Source: an uncultured Psychroflexus sp.
GTDB taxonomy: Bacteria; Bacteroidota; Bacteroidia; Flavobacteriales; Flavobacteriaceae
Direction: 5' to 3'
Length of the DNA stretch: 52,193 bases
Assembly (NCBI GenBank): GCA_913056525.1
Contig: CAJXLO010000005.1
Coordinates: 1 to 52,193 of the forward strand
Part shown: piece by piece, positions 1-8,563 of the stretch
How positions within the stretch are numbered: position 1 is the stretch's first letter
Layout: every line of letters begins with the position of its first letter
The notes under the pieces: generated by a model
Told to the model about the DNA's origin: nothing
The model's input: the letters and a program-made list of their open reading frames with translations, nothing else
Database searches by the model: none
Program-made: the position numbers and the translations under genes

Positions 1-37
1 GTGGGATAAAAATTGAAAAAGGTATTTTCATAAAACA
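1..37 (+). repeat. REP-flank repeat copy, cut by window edge
   Basis: The first bases, GTGGGAT followed by an A/T-rich tail, align with 581-617 on the other side of the transposase. Shared blocks are GTGGGAT, then GAA-AAGGT and TTTT-ATAAAA. The hairpin that should precede GTGGGA lies outside the window, so only the right part of this copy is seen. Confidence 0.5.
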
Positions 38-129
38 GTCAATTCCATTATTTTAGTAAAAATATTCCTTAGATCATATCACAAACCTTAAGCAGAATAT
101 GGATACATGCAGTATGGTCAACAAAAGAT

Positions 130-504
130 TTGGAACCATTAATAAAGGCGGAAATAGAACAAGATGTTTATCAGTTTTTGATAGATGAATTCAAAGAGCA
201 AAAATCTACACTTAGAATCATAAATGGTATGCCGGATCATGTGCATTGTTTGTTTCTGCTGAATCCCAAAAAATCAGTTAGCGAAGTTATCAAACAGGTA
301 AAAGGTCATAGTTCACATATGATCAATCAACACGATCTATTAAATCAAAAGTTTGCCTGGCAAGTTGGTTATGGCGCATTTTCTGTTTCTAAATCCAATA
401 TAAAAAAGGTTTATCAATATATTAAAAACCAGAAGTTCAAACATAGGGACAAAAGTTTACAGGATGAATTAGAAAGTTTTAGAAAATTGCATGATATAGG
501 GTGA
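130..504 (+). CDS. REP-associated tyrosine transposase (IS200/IS605-like TnpA), probably 5'-damaged
   Basis: Single-strand Y1 (HUH) transposase of the RAYT group, enzymes that cut and rejoin short hairpin DNA. The HUH metal-binding motif is visible as DHVHCLF near residue 37, and the C-terminal helix YQYIKNQKFKH carries the expected catalytic tyrosine and NQ signature. Matching hairpins with a GTGGGA foot lie just downstream (560-586, 752-777). The only standard start in this frame is TTG at 130. The family's conserved first strand, reading SRIWIHAVWSTK, is encoded in the same frame upstream at 91-126, after a TAG at 70-72, with no ATG, GTG or TTG before it. The original start was probably at 76-78, now ATA. 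A start at 130 would remove the first beta strand and likely inactivate the enzyme. Possibly a pseudogene. Confidence 0.75.
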   Translation: MEPLIKAEIEQDVYQFLIDEFKEQKSTLRIINGMPDHVHCLFLLNPKKSVSEVIKQVKGHSSHMINQHDLLNQKFAWQVGYGAFSVSKSNIKKVYQYIKNQKFKHRDKSLQDELESFRKLHDIG

Positions 505-536
505 TTTTATGTCTAAAAAGTTAATGTATAAAAAAA

Positions 537-617
537 GGTGATTGTAAATCTAACTAAAGCACACCGTTTTCAACGGTGTGGTGGGATTGAAGCTGAATAA
601 GGTGCTTTTATAAAAAA
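537..617 (+). repeat. REP-like hairpin repeat, best-preserved copy
   Basis: A perfect 9-bp stem, CACACCGTT (560-568), TTC loop, AACGGTGTG (572-580), is followed directly by GTGGGA (581-586). The leading block 537-559 (GGTGATT...CTAACTAAAG) recurs at 729-751, and the trailing block 587-617 resembles 7-37. A hairpin plus a conserved foot next to a RAYT transposase is the usual layout of the elements these enzymes act on. Confidence 0.7.
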
Positions 618-630
618 CGTTGTGGTGGGA
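616..630 (+). repeat. REP-like half copy
   Basis: AACGTTGTG followed by GTGGGA repeats the right arm and foot of the hairpin at 572-586 with one change, but has no left arm. It begins where the tail of the preceding copy ends, which suggests a partial tandem duplication. Confidence 0.5.
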
Positions 631-728
631 TATTTAGATAAAATGTTTTTTACTAATATTTTTTTTTGTTTCAAAGGCGCAAAGAGTTTTCCAAAAGAAA
701 TTCAGCATAGATTAACAAAAACAAAAAT

Positions 729-777
729 GGTGATTTAAAGATTAACTAAAGCACACCATTTCAACGATGTGGTGGGA
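729..777 (+). repeat. REP-like hairpin repeat, degenerate copy
   Basis: Aligns over about 49 bases with 537-586: same GGTGATT start, same TTAACTAAAGCACACC block and same GTGGGA foot (772-777). The stem arms at 752-771 no longer pair fully, with two mismatches, so this copy looks decayed. Confidence 0.6.
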
Positions 778-1072
778 CCTTCCGCCATAGGTTTTCCGTA
801 GCTCTTTTTAATGTACTCTATGGATAGTGTCGGGTGTTAGCCATACTTCGTTAAACTCAGCAACCTTACTTTGTTAAAAAAATCAAATTCTTGAACAGCA
901 ACAAACAGAGAACGATCACCTAAGAACTACGAACCACTCGCAAGAACAACACGAAATAGTAATGGTAATATCCGTATCATCAAGACCACGGAACACATTC
1001 ATCAGCAAGGAAACGACTCCTTATCATATTTCAATTATATTTGTCTTCAAGATCGAATATCCTTAAGACCGT
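778..1072. other. Gene-free stretch upstream of the HD phosphodiesterase
   Basis: No reading frame of note. It holds a weak inverted repeat, CCATAG (785-790) with CTATGG (818-823), and near its right end a promoter-like element (1036-1043). Nothing identifiable as an RNA gene. Confidence 0.5.
1036..1043 (+). promoter_or_regulatory. Bacteroidota -7 promoter element for the pgpH-cmk operon
   Basis: TATATTTG is an exact match to TAnnTTTG, about 30 bases before the start codon. No convincing -33 TTTG lies upstream, so this is a motif-only call. Confidence 0.4.
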
Positions 1073-3121
1073 ATGAAGAACTTCGTAGATTCCATATATA
1101 AGAACCAGGCCTTAATTTTCAAGGTGTTGCTCTTTATCAGCTCGGTCTTCCTGATCGTTTACTTCTTCCCAAAGGGGAACCAGTTCAAATATGAGATCGT
1201 TAAGAACAAACCATGGCAATACAACAATCTCTATGCACCTTTTGATTTTCCGGTCTATAAATTGGATGCTGAGCTAAAGCAGGAAAGGGCCAGCGCCATA
1301 GAGAACACCTTTCCCATATTCGATTATGACCAGAAGGTCGTTGACAAGTATCAGAATAAGATATACCAGGTACTTAAAGACAATACGCCTGATAGTGTCC
1401 CGGACGATACTTATGATCGCATCAAAGCTTTCACAACGTTAACGTTCAGTGCTATATATGAAAACGGAATTCGTGTGGACACAGAAAGATATGAAGAAGA
1501 CAGACTTGTTTACCTAAAAAAGGGCAATACCATAGAGCAGGTCCTGCTTAGTAACATTTATGAAGAATCAGCGCTCAGGGATGTTCTGGAAGACAGGATA
1601 GCGGAAAATGACCTCGAGCCTTATGAAAGTTTGTTGCTCAATACTTTCTTTGAAGTTCTTGAAGTAAATGTAAGCTTTAACGAAGAACTGACCCAACAAA
1701 GGCTGCAAGAGAAGTTGGACCAGATATCGCCTACACGTGGTGTCGTCAAGAAAGGAAGTAAGATCATCGCGAAGGGAGAGATCGTGGAAGGCGAAAAGTA
1801 CAAGAAGTTGATCTCCCTGAAGCGCGAATATCAATCCCAGAACTGGGAAGAATCCAGCTATTATGTGGTTGTAGGCGGTTATACCATGTTGGTCGCCCTG
1901 GCATTATTGATGCTTTTCTTCTTTATAAAAAAGTATCGGCCGGAGATCTATGACAACCAGAACAAGCTCACTTTCGTTTTTTTCAACATATTGTTCATGG
2001 TCTTCGTCACCTTACTGATCATGCGCTTCGAGACCAATTATATCTACGTCGTTCCTTTATGCATTCTTCCGCTGACGCTCAAGGCCTTTTTTGATGCGCG
2101 TCTTGGTTTGTTCACGCATGTCATCACCGTATTGATATTAGGCTTTATCGTTCCTAATTCCTATGAATACATGTTTCTGCAGATCATCGCCGGGATCGTT
2201 ACCATATTGACCGTATCGGAGTTATATAAAAGGGCGAACCTCTTTATATCGGTCTTCCAGATCACCTTTGTCTACATGTTCTCATATCTGGCGTTCAATA
2301 TGATACAGGAAGGTAGCATCCTCAACATCAATTATGAGAACCTATTGCTCTTCCTTTTGGGCGGATTAGGTTTGTTATTCGTACAACCGCTCATTTATAC
2401 CTATGAAAAACTCTTCGGTCTGATTTCTGATCTTTCCTTACTGGAATTATCCGATACGAACACGAAACTGCTCAAGAAGCTTGCTGATGTCGCGCCAGGA
2501 ACTTTCCACCATTCCCTGAACGTGGCCAATCTGGCCGAATCTGCGGCGAGCGAGGTGAGTGCTAACGCATTACTGGTCAGAGTGGGAGCTTTATATCACG
2601 ATATCGGGAAAATGATGAACCCGCTTTATTTTACAGAGAACCAACCCACGGAAGCCTCACCACACGCTGAACTTCCGGCCAGGGAAAGTGCCAGTATCAT
2701 TATTGGACACCGGCAACAAGGCATTGAGATGGCCAAACGCTACAATCTGCCGGACCGCATCATCGATTTCATCAGAACGCATCATGGCACGAACCTCGTC
2801 TATTTCTTCTTTGTCAGGGAAAAACAGGAAAAAGATCATGAAGTGGACGAGAGCGAGTTCAGGTATCCCGGACCTAAACCTTTTAGCAAAGAAACGGCCA
2901 TCCTGATGATGTGCGACAGCGTAGAAGCGGCCAGTAAAAGCTTAAAAGAACCCACGGCGGTATCGATCGATGATTTTGTGGAAAAGATCATCAATAAACA
3001 AATAGATGATGATCAGTTCATCAATGCGAACATCACCTTCCGGGAGATCCAGCAGATCAAACGGATCATCAAATCCAAGCTCAAGAACATTTATCATTTA
3101 CGGGTAGAATATCCGGAGTAA
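1073..3121 (+). CDS. pgpH: 7TM-HD family phosphodiesterase (PgpH-like, cyclic di-AMP hydrolysis)
   Basis: Multi-pass inner-membrane phosphodiesterase. Order: one N-terminal membrane segment (about residues 13-32), a large extracytoplasmic HDED-type domain to about residue 255, a run of seven membrane segments (about 262-455), then a cytoplasmic HD domain. Metal-binding residues are in place: H479-H480 in TFHHSLN, H509-D510 in HDIGK, the histidines of IIGH and RTHHG, and an aspartate in MMCDSVEA. Known PgpH proteins hydrolyse c-di-AMP to pApA, and family membership makes this the best guess here. Length 682 is normal for Bacteroidota. cmk follows after 11 bases, so the two are probably cotranscribed. 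Confidence 0.88.
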   Translation: MKNFVDSIYKNQALIFKVLLFISSVFLIVYFFPKGNQFKYEIVKNKPWQYNNLYAPFDFPVYKLDAELKQERASAIENTFPIFDYDQKVVDKYQNKIYQVLKDNTPDSVPDDTYDRIKAFTTLTFSAIYENGIRVDTERYEEDRLVYLKKGNTIEQVLLSNIYEESALRDVLEDRIAENDLEPYESLLLNTFFEVLEVNVSFNEELTQQRLQEKLDQISPTRGVVKKGSKIIAKGEIVEGEKYKKLISLKREYQSQNWEESSYYVVVGGYTMLVALALLMLFFFIKKYRPEIYDNQNKLTFVFFNILFMVFVTLLIMRFETNYIYVVPLCILPLTLKAFFDARLGLFTHVITVLILGFIVPNSYEYMFLQIIAGIVTILTVSELYKRANLFISVFQITFVYMFSYLAFNMIQEGSILNINYENLLLFLLGGLGLLFVQPLIYTYEKLFGLISDLSLLELSDTNTKLLKKLADVAPGTFHHSLNVANLAESAASEVSANALLVRVGALYHDIGKMMNPLYFTENQPTEASPHAELPARESASIIIGHRQQGIEMAKRYNLPDRIIDFIRTHHGTNLVYFFFVREKQEKDHEVDESEFRYPGPKPFSKETAILMMCDSVEAASKSLKEPTAVSIDDFVEKIINKQIDDDQFINANITFREIQQIKRIIKSKLKNIYHLRVEYPE

Positions 3122-3132
3122 ATAAATAACGT

Positions 3133-3807
3133 ATGATCATAGCAATAGATGGGTTTTCATCAACCGGTAAAAGTACTTTAGCACGACAATTGGCCGCGCA
3201 TCTCAACTTTCTTTATATCGATTCGGGCGCCATGTACAGAGCGATATCCCTGTATGTGATCCAGAACGATATGTTGATAGATTTCATGATAGACAAGGCT
3301 TCGCTCATCAAAAGTTTACCCGATATCAAAATAGATATTAGGCATGAGCGCGACAAGGAAAATCAGGTGATGATGAACGGCGAGAACGTGACCTCACAGC
3401 TTAGGGACATGAAAGTGTCCAATATGGTTAGCGAGGTCGCCGCAATTCCAGAAGTAAGAGAAAAATTGGTAAGCATACAACGGGAACTTTCCCGTTCTAC
3501 GGATATCGTGATGGACGGTAGGGACATTGGAACAGTGGTCTTCCCTCATGCTGACCTAAAGCTTTTCGTAAAGGCCGATGCGCGCATAAGAGCGGAAAGA
3601 AGATGGATGGAAATGCGGGAAAAGGGCGATGATGTAGATTTTGATGATATCCTGTCCAATATCAAACAACGTGACATTAAGGATACCACCCGTAAGATCG
3701 CACCCCTGAAAAAAGCTGATGATGCTATTGAGCTCGATAACACTTCTTTAGATAAAAAACAACAACTGGACCTTGCCATACAATATGTGAACGATCTAAA
3801 GCATTGA
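3133..3807 (+). CDS. cmk: Cytidylate kinase
   Basis: Phosphorylates CMP and dCMP using ATP, in the cytosol. The P-loop GFSSTGKST is at residues 7-15, followed by IDSGAMYRA and the nucleotide-binding segment DGRDIGTVVFP, all hallmark cytidylate kinase motifs, with RIRAERRWMEM in the lid region. The length of 224 residues fits the family. It follows the HD phosphodiesterase by 11 bases and precedes rpsA, the classic cmk-rpsA neighbourhood. rpsA has its own promoter motif in the 157-base gap. Confidence 0.95.
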   Translation: MIIAIDGFSSTGKSTLARQLAAHLNFLYIDSGAMYRAISLYVIQNDMLIDFMIDKASLIKSLPDIKIDIRHERDKENQVMMNGENVTSQLRDMKVSNMVSEVAAIPEVREKLVSIQRELSRSTDIVMDGRDIGTVVFPHADLKLFVKADARIRAERRWMEMREKGDDVDFDDILSNIKQRDIKDTTRKIAPLKKADDAIELDNTSLDKKQQLDLAIQYVNDLKH

Positions 3808-3812
3808 ATTTG

Positions 3813-3844
3813 TTTGTTGTATCAAAAAAATAGTATTATTTTTG
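3813..3844 (+). promoter_or_regulatory. Promoter for rpsA
   Basis: TTTG (3813-3816) and TATTTTTG (3837-3844) are separated by 20 bases, matching the Bacteroidota consensus TTTG-n19-TAnnTTTG. The predicted transcript start near 3851 leaves a leader of about 110 bases before rpsA, room for the S1 autoregulation known in other bacteria. No specific structure was resolved. Confidence 0.6.
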
Positions 3845-3964
3845 CCATCCTTTTGGACAATAAGCGGATCATTCCAAAATCATGATTTAATTTGTCAAAC
3901 AACTTCTGATGTTGTATTGTTAAAATATCCGCGAGCATCAGGATACAAATTTTAAGATCAGCGT

Positions 3965-5890
3965 ATGGCTGAAGAAAACAAAAAAGAAGAAGTTCAGGAA
4001 AACAATTCAACTGAACCGTCCCAGACTTCGCAGGAGACGCAAAACCAACAAGAAGAAGCATCAAAGCAAGCTAATGATGGTCCATCTGAAGATGTAGCTG
4101 AAAAAGAACAGCAAAACACGGAAGATAGCTCTTCCGCTCATCAAAAGAAAGATCCGGAGGAATTCTTAAAGGAGTTTGACTGGCATAAGTATGAGGAAGG
4201 CATCGATGAGGTAGATCAGGATAAATTGGACAACTTTGAGAAAATGGTGGAAGATAACTTTGTGGACACGCTTCATAATGAAGTGGTGAAAGGTAAAGTT
4301 GTTAAAATAACCGAAGATGACGCCATCATAGATATCAATGCAAAGAGTGAAGGTGTTATTTCCCTGAACGAGTTTAGATACAATCCAGACCTTAAAGAAG
4401 GTGATGAAGTAGATGTGTTTATCGATAAACGTGAAGATGAGGAAGGTCAATTACAACTTTCCCACCGTAAAGCACGTGTCATCAAAGCATGGGAAAGAGT
4501 AAACCAGGCACAAAAGGACGGCACGGTCGTTAATGGACTTGTGAAGTGTAGAACAAAAGGTGGTATGATCGTGGATGTGTTCGGTATAGAAGCCTTCTTG
4601 CCGGGATCACAGATCGATGTTAAGCCGATAACAGATTATGATGCTTATGTAGGTAAGACCATGGAGTTCAAAGTGGTCAAGATCAATCACGAGTTCAAGA
4701 ACGTGGTCGTTTCTCATAAAGCTCTGATCGAAGCTGACATTGAAGAACAGAAGAAAGAGATCATCGGTCAATTAGAAAAAGGACAAGTCCTGGAAGGCGT
4801 TGTTAAGAACATCACTTCTTATGGCGTATTTGTGGATCTTGGCGGTGTTGACGGACTTATCCATATCACAGACCTTTCATGGTCAAGGATCAACCATCCA
4901 TCAGAAGTACTTGAAGTTGACCAGACATTGAACGTGGTCATCCTGGACTTTGATGAAGATAAATCAAGGATCCAACTCGGCCTCAAACAATTGAGCAAAC
5001 ATCCTTGGGAAACATTGGATGAAGAGCTCAAGGAAGGCGATGTCGTTGAAGGCGAAGTAACGGTAATAGCTGATTACGGAGCTTTTGTAGAGATAAAGGA
5101 AGGTGTAGAAGGATTGATACACGTTTCTGAAATGTCCTGGAGCACGCATTTACGATCCGCTCAGGATTTCGTGAACGTAGGAGATAAAGTAAAAGCTAAG
5201 GTCCTAACCTTAGATCGTGAAGCAAGAAAGATGTCTCTGGGCATCAAGCAACTTACACCGGATCCATGGACAGACATTACCAGCAAATATCCAGTAGGGT
5301 CCAGACATAAAGGGAAAGTAAGGAACTTTACAAACTTTGGTGTATTCGTTGAACTAGAAGAAGGTATTGATGGATTGATCTATATCTCCGACCTATCATG
5401 GACGAAAAAGATCAAGCATCCATCCGAATTCTGTGAAGTAGGCGATGAGCTGGAAGTAGTCGTTCTGGAGCTTGACGTTGAAGGTAGAAAGCTCAGTTTA
5501 GGTCATAAGCAAACAGAAGAGAATCCTTGGGATAAATACGAGGATGAGTTTGCCGTAGGAACTAAACATACAGCTGAAATAAGTGCCATTGTTGATAAGG
5601 GTGCGACCATCCAGTTCAATGATGACGTTGAGGCATTCGTTCCGGCGAGACACCTGGTCAAACAAGACGGTCAGAAACTTAAGAAAGGCGAAGAAGCAGA
5701 GTTTATCATCATTGAGTTCAATAAAGAGTTCAAGCGTGTGGTAGCTTCTCATTCGGCCATTCATAAAAAGGAAGAAGAACAGATCGTCAAGAACGCGAAG
5801 AAAAAGCAGGAAGATGCTCAGAAAACCACCATTGGTGATGCTAACGCTGAGCTTCAAGCCCTAAAGGACAAGATGAACAAGGACAAATAA
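3965..5890 (+). CDS. rpsA: 30S ribosomal protein S1
   Basis: RNA-binding ribosomal protein needed to load mRNA on the 30S subunit. Six S1 (OB-fold) repeats can be followed from about residue 108 on. The third to fifth are the clearest, each with a G-FV core and a GL-HI-DLS or GLIHVSEMS type ending, and the last is divergent (EAFVPARHL). At 641 residues it is longer than the 557 of E. coli because of an acidic, Gln/Glu/Ser-rich N-terminal extension of about 100 residues that looks disordered. A Lys-rich tail ends the protein. Flanked by its own promoter and a strong terminator. Confidence 0.96.
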   Translation: MAEENKKEEVQENNSTEPSQTSQETQNQQEEASKQANDGPSEDVAEKEQQNTEDSSSAHQKKDPEEFLKEFDWHKYEEGIDEVDQDKLDNFEKMVEDNFVDTLHNEVVKGKVVKITEDDAIIDINAKSEGVISLNEFRYNPDLKEGDEVDVFIDKREDEEGQLQLSHRKARVIKAWERVNQAQKDGTVVNGLVKCRTKGGMIVDVFGIEAFLPGSQIDVKPITDYDAYVGKTMEFKVVKINHEFKNVVVSHKALIEADIEEQKKEIIGQLEKGQVLEGVVKNITSYGVFVDLGGVDGLIHITDLSWSRINHPSEVLEVDQTLNVVILDFDEDKSRIQLGLKQLSKHPWETLDEELKEGDVVEGEVTVIADYGAFVEIKEGVEGLIHVSEMSWSTHLRSAQDFVNVGDKVKAKVLTLDREARKMSLGIKQLTPDPWTDITSKYPVGSRHKGKVRNFTNFGVFVELEEGIDGLIYISDLSWTKKIKHPSEFCEVGDELEVVVLELDVEGRKLSLGHKQTEENPWDKYEDEFAVGTKHTAEISAIVDKGATIQFNDDVEAFVPARHLVKQDGQKLKKGEEAEFIIIEFNKEFKRVVASHSAIHKKEEEQIVKNAKKKQEDAQKTTIGDANAELQALKDKMNKDK

Positions 5891-5916
5891 TCCTGATATC
5901 TTATTCTAAGACAATA

Positions 5917-5944
5917 AAACTCCTTGTTTTCAAGGAGTTTTTTT
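5917..5944 (+). terminator. Rho-independent terminator of rpsA
   Basis: A perfect 10-bp stem, AAACTCCTTG (5917-5926) with CAAGGAGTTT (5931-5940), TTTT loop, running into a T tract. It lies 27 bases after the rpsA stop. Confidence 0.9.
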
Positions 5945-6067
5945 ATGCCTACACAAGAAAAGACAAAAAGGCAGTTAAATGAGCTTTATAAAAGACAAAA
6001 TGGCATATATTTAGTACGGCATTGCATTTGTTCTTATAGAAATGAATAATCAAAAAAATAAAATGCT

Positions 6068-6511
6068 ATGAGTATTATAAAAAGAAAAAACAGTAACAAT
6101 CTATTTCCATCTTTCTTAGATGATGTGTTAGGCAACGATCTTTTGAATCCATCAGCTGATTTCAACAACATTGGATTTAACGTCCCAGCAGCCAATATCC
6201 AGGAAAAAGAGGACAAGTTCGTCTTAGAACTGGCAGCACCGGGTAAATCCAAGAAAGATTTCAATATTGAATTAGATAATGATGTGCTGACCATATCATC
6301 GGTCCACGAAGACAAGAAGGAAGATAAGGATGGTGAGAACTTTACTCGTAAAGAATACAGTTACGAGTCATTTACTAGGAGTTTTACAATCCCTGAAAGT
6401 GTTGAGTCAAATAAGATCAAGGCAAATTACCAAAATGGTATCCTAAAATTGGATCTACCAAAACGTGATGAAGCCAAGACTCAACCTAAAAGAATGATCG
6501 ATATCTCCTAA
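6068..6511 (+). CDS. Small heat shock protein, Hsp20/alpha-crystallin family
   Basis: ATP-independent holdase chaperone. The alpha-crystallin domain spans about residues 38-135, with FVLELAAPGKSKKDFNIE in its first half and the closing NGILKLDLPK motif that defines the family. The short N-terminal arm contains FPSFLDDVLG, the usual hydrophobic oligomerisation segment, and the C-terminus is a short basic tail. Length 147 is typical. It stands alone, 177 bases after rpsA and with its own terminator. I found no exact TAnnTTTG promoter, so an alternative sigma factor or a heat-responsive control is possible but not shown. Confidence 0.95.
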   Translation: MSIIKRKNSNNLFPSFLDDVLGNDLLNPSADFNNIGFNVPAANIQEKEDKFVLELAAPGKSKKDFNIELDNDVLTISSVHEDKKEDKDGENFTRKEYSYESFTRSFTIPESVESNKIKANYQNGILKLDLPKRDEAKTQPKRMIDIS

Positions 6512-6534
6512 GAATTGATATTTTTGAGTTATCA

Positions 6535-6568
6535 AACCGTCAGGTGATTCTTCACCTGGCGGTTTTTT
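6535..6568 (+). terminator. Rho-independent terminator of the hsp20 gene
   Basis: A 13-bp stem, AACCGTCAGGTGA (6535-6547) with TCACCTGGCGGTT (6552-6564), one G-T pair, TTCT loop and a T6 run. It starts 23 bases after the stop codon. Confidence 0.92.
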
Positions 6569-6686
6569 ATATAGATGATCCAGTTTCCCCGAACTTTTAC
6601 CCCGTTTGATATAATTTATTGTATAGACCTGGTGATCACAGGTTCGTGCTATTTTTTTTGCGATCTTTAGTAGACGTGAGATCCTA

Positions 6687-8558
6687 TTATCTTTTTAAGG
6701 TAATATTACCTGTAAAAATTTCCTGATCGATCTTTAACTTATACCAGTAATCTGATGAAGGAAGCTTTTTACCCTGAAACGTTCCATCCCAGGCAAAAGA
6801 TTTGTTTCTGGCAGTAAAGACCAATTTCCCATACCTGTCGAACACATGAAAGCTAAAATCACTGCTGACCTCAACATCATTGATGACCAACCTGTCATTA
6901 TAACCATCGGCGTTAGGTGAAAAATGATCAGGCACGACCAGATGAAGAATGCTTTCCACCGCTTGACCACATCCATTGTTCTCCTGAACGACCACATTAT
7001 AAAGTCCGCCTTCTACATTATTGAACAAAGGGGATTCCTGAAAGTTCGTTCCGTCTATTGAATAACTAAAATCCCCTGTATTAGCCAATTCTATCTTTAT
7101 GGAATCATTAAAACTGATGACCTCTTCTATGACAGGAACTGCTATACTGCTAACTGTGAAGGTCTGAGTTGTCTTACAGCCTTCAGCAGTAATAAGCTCA
7201 ACAGTGAATACACCATCTTCTACCACGGAGATATCGCTATCAGTAGAACCATTGCTCCATTCATATTCAGCTACACTGGCATCGGCGCTCAGCGTAACTT
7301 CTTCATCCTCACAACGCTCTATCAGCTGATCGTTAACGATCGGAACTTCATTAATGGTAAGCGTTACCGGCGTTCTATCATTTGGTATACATCCACCGCT
7401 ATTGGTAATGGATTCTGCATAATAGGTTCCCGACTGGTCTGTTTCATAAGTAAAGGAACCGGTAACCAGTGGATTTCCGCCTTCGGGTTGGTCATACCAG
7501 TTGACGCTCACAGCGCTTTCCTCCTGAACGGCCAGGGTAGCTACTTCTCCATCGCAAATTTCCTGATCGCCTAAACTTGTTAGGGGTAATGGGTCATCCG
7601 TTCCTAATATAAAGACATTAGAGATACTATTGCACAAGGTGTTATCTACGTTTACGGGGTCTTCTGCGACCAATGTCCTGTAGTTACCGGCCTGAAAGGG
7701 ATCAATGATGAGCTGCTCGTTCGTTTCGCCGGGAATATCGGACCAATTATCACCATCACTACTAAACTGCCACTGATAGAAATGAGAATCATAAACGCTA
7801 AAATCAGGTTCAGCATTCAATATTACGGGTTCATCCAGTGTTTCGTTACTGCATATAGTGATCGAGTCATCATTATTTTCACTTACCACATCGGTTTCAT
7901 CACCACATGAACGGAAGACGATGTCATCTATGGCCAGGTCGTTACCACATCCGCCTTCCCCGTTGTTCAACATTTTTAGTATAACTGCATTTTGATCGTC
8001 AAGGGTAGTGAACGTCAATGCGAACTGTTGCCAATTAGGCGTGCTACTTCCATTAATGTTCCCTGTATCGCCTTCTGCCAGCAAGCTTGTATCGGTTTCA
8101 TCCCATATTTGGAACTTTACATTGACGGGAATGCCTGTTCCATCGCAAAACTGGGTGGATGTATCGTAAAGGTTCATTAAAAAAGCAGAGAATTCGTAGG
8201 AATTGTTCTCACAAAGTCCCTGAATTGGTATTTGGTAAAATAAACCAGGGTCAAAACTAGCATTGACGATAAAGGCTTTTCCATTTGTATTACCAGTGTG
8301 GTCATCAGTGGAATGAAAACCACCTAATTGTCCCAGGCTACTTGATAAGGTGTATTGGCCATCCTGCGGTGCCTGATCTACGTAAGTATAAGAAGTAACA
8401 TCAGCTGGTAGAGGCGGACCATTGGTATTGCCTTGCCCAAAGTCCTCTTCAAATATAGGATCTCCGGTATTGCCTGGACAGAAGCTCAGTTGTCCGTAGG
8501 AAAAACTAACCCATACAAGAAAAATTAAAGAACAGGAGTATCTTAAGCACCTAAACAT
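6687..8558 (-). CDS. Exported protein with T9SS type B sorting domain
   Basis: Large secreted or surface-anchored protein. It starts with a signal peptide (FLVWVSFSYGQ) and ends with a gliding-motility-associated type B C-terminal domain: VPDHFSPNADGYND, then FDRYGKLVF and WDGTFQGKKLPSSDYWYKL. That domain directs export through the type IX system. The middle holds a lectin/CBM-like jelly-roll segment (residues about 30-220, ending AIDDIVFRSCG) and several Ig/PKD-like repeats with paired cysteines. The ligand is unknown. An ATG at 8558 gives the best signal peptide and sits 5 bases after the upstream stop; a TTG at 8567 would add three residues. Last gene of the msrB chain. Confidence 0.87.
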   Translation of the reverse strand: MFRCLRYSCSLIFLVWVSFSYGQLSFCPGNTGDPIFEEDFGQGNTNGPPLPADVTSYTYVDQAPQDGQYTLSSSLGQLGGFHSTDDHTGNTNGKAFIVNASFDPGLFYQIPIQGLCENNSYEFSAFLMNLYDTSTQFCDGTGIPVNVKFQIWDETDTSLLAEGDTGNINGSSTPNWQQFALTFTTLDDQNAVILKMLNNGEGGCGNDLAIDDIVFRSCGDETDVVSENNDDSITICSNETLDEPVILNAEPDFSVYDSHFYQWQFSSDGDNWSDIPGETNEQLIIDPFQAGNYRTLVAEDPVNVDNTLCNSISNVFILGTDDPLPLTSLGDQEICDGEVATLAVQEESAVSVNWYDQPEGGNPLVTGSFTYETDQSGTYYAESITNSGGCIPNDRTPVTLTINEVPIVNDQLIERCEDEEVTLSADASVAEYEWSNGSTDSDISVVEDGVFTVELITAEGCKTTQTFTVSSIAVPVIEEVISFNDSIKIELANTGDFSYSIDGTNFQESPLFNNVEGGLYNVVVQENNGCGQAVESILHLVVPDHFSPNADGYNDRLVINDVEVSSDFSFHVFDRYGKLVFTARNKSFAWDGTFQGKKLPSSDYWYKLKIDQEIFTGNITLKR

Positions 8559-8563
8559 AGGCC

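Noticed and set aside
537-777. CRISPR array
   Set aside because: The repeats are few, unequal and palindromic with a RAYT transposase beside them; no regular spacers and no cas genes.
778-1072. c-di-AMP riboswitch ahead of the PgpH-like gene
   Set aside because: Only one weak 6-bp inverted repeat; none of the conserved ydaO-type core could be recognised.
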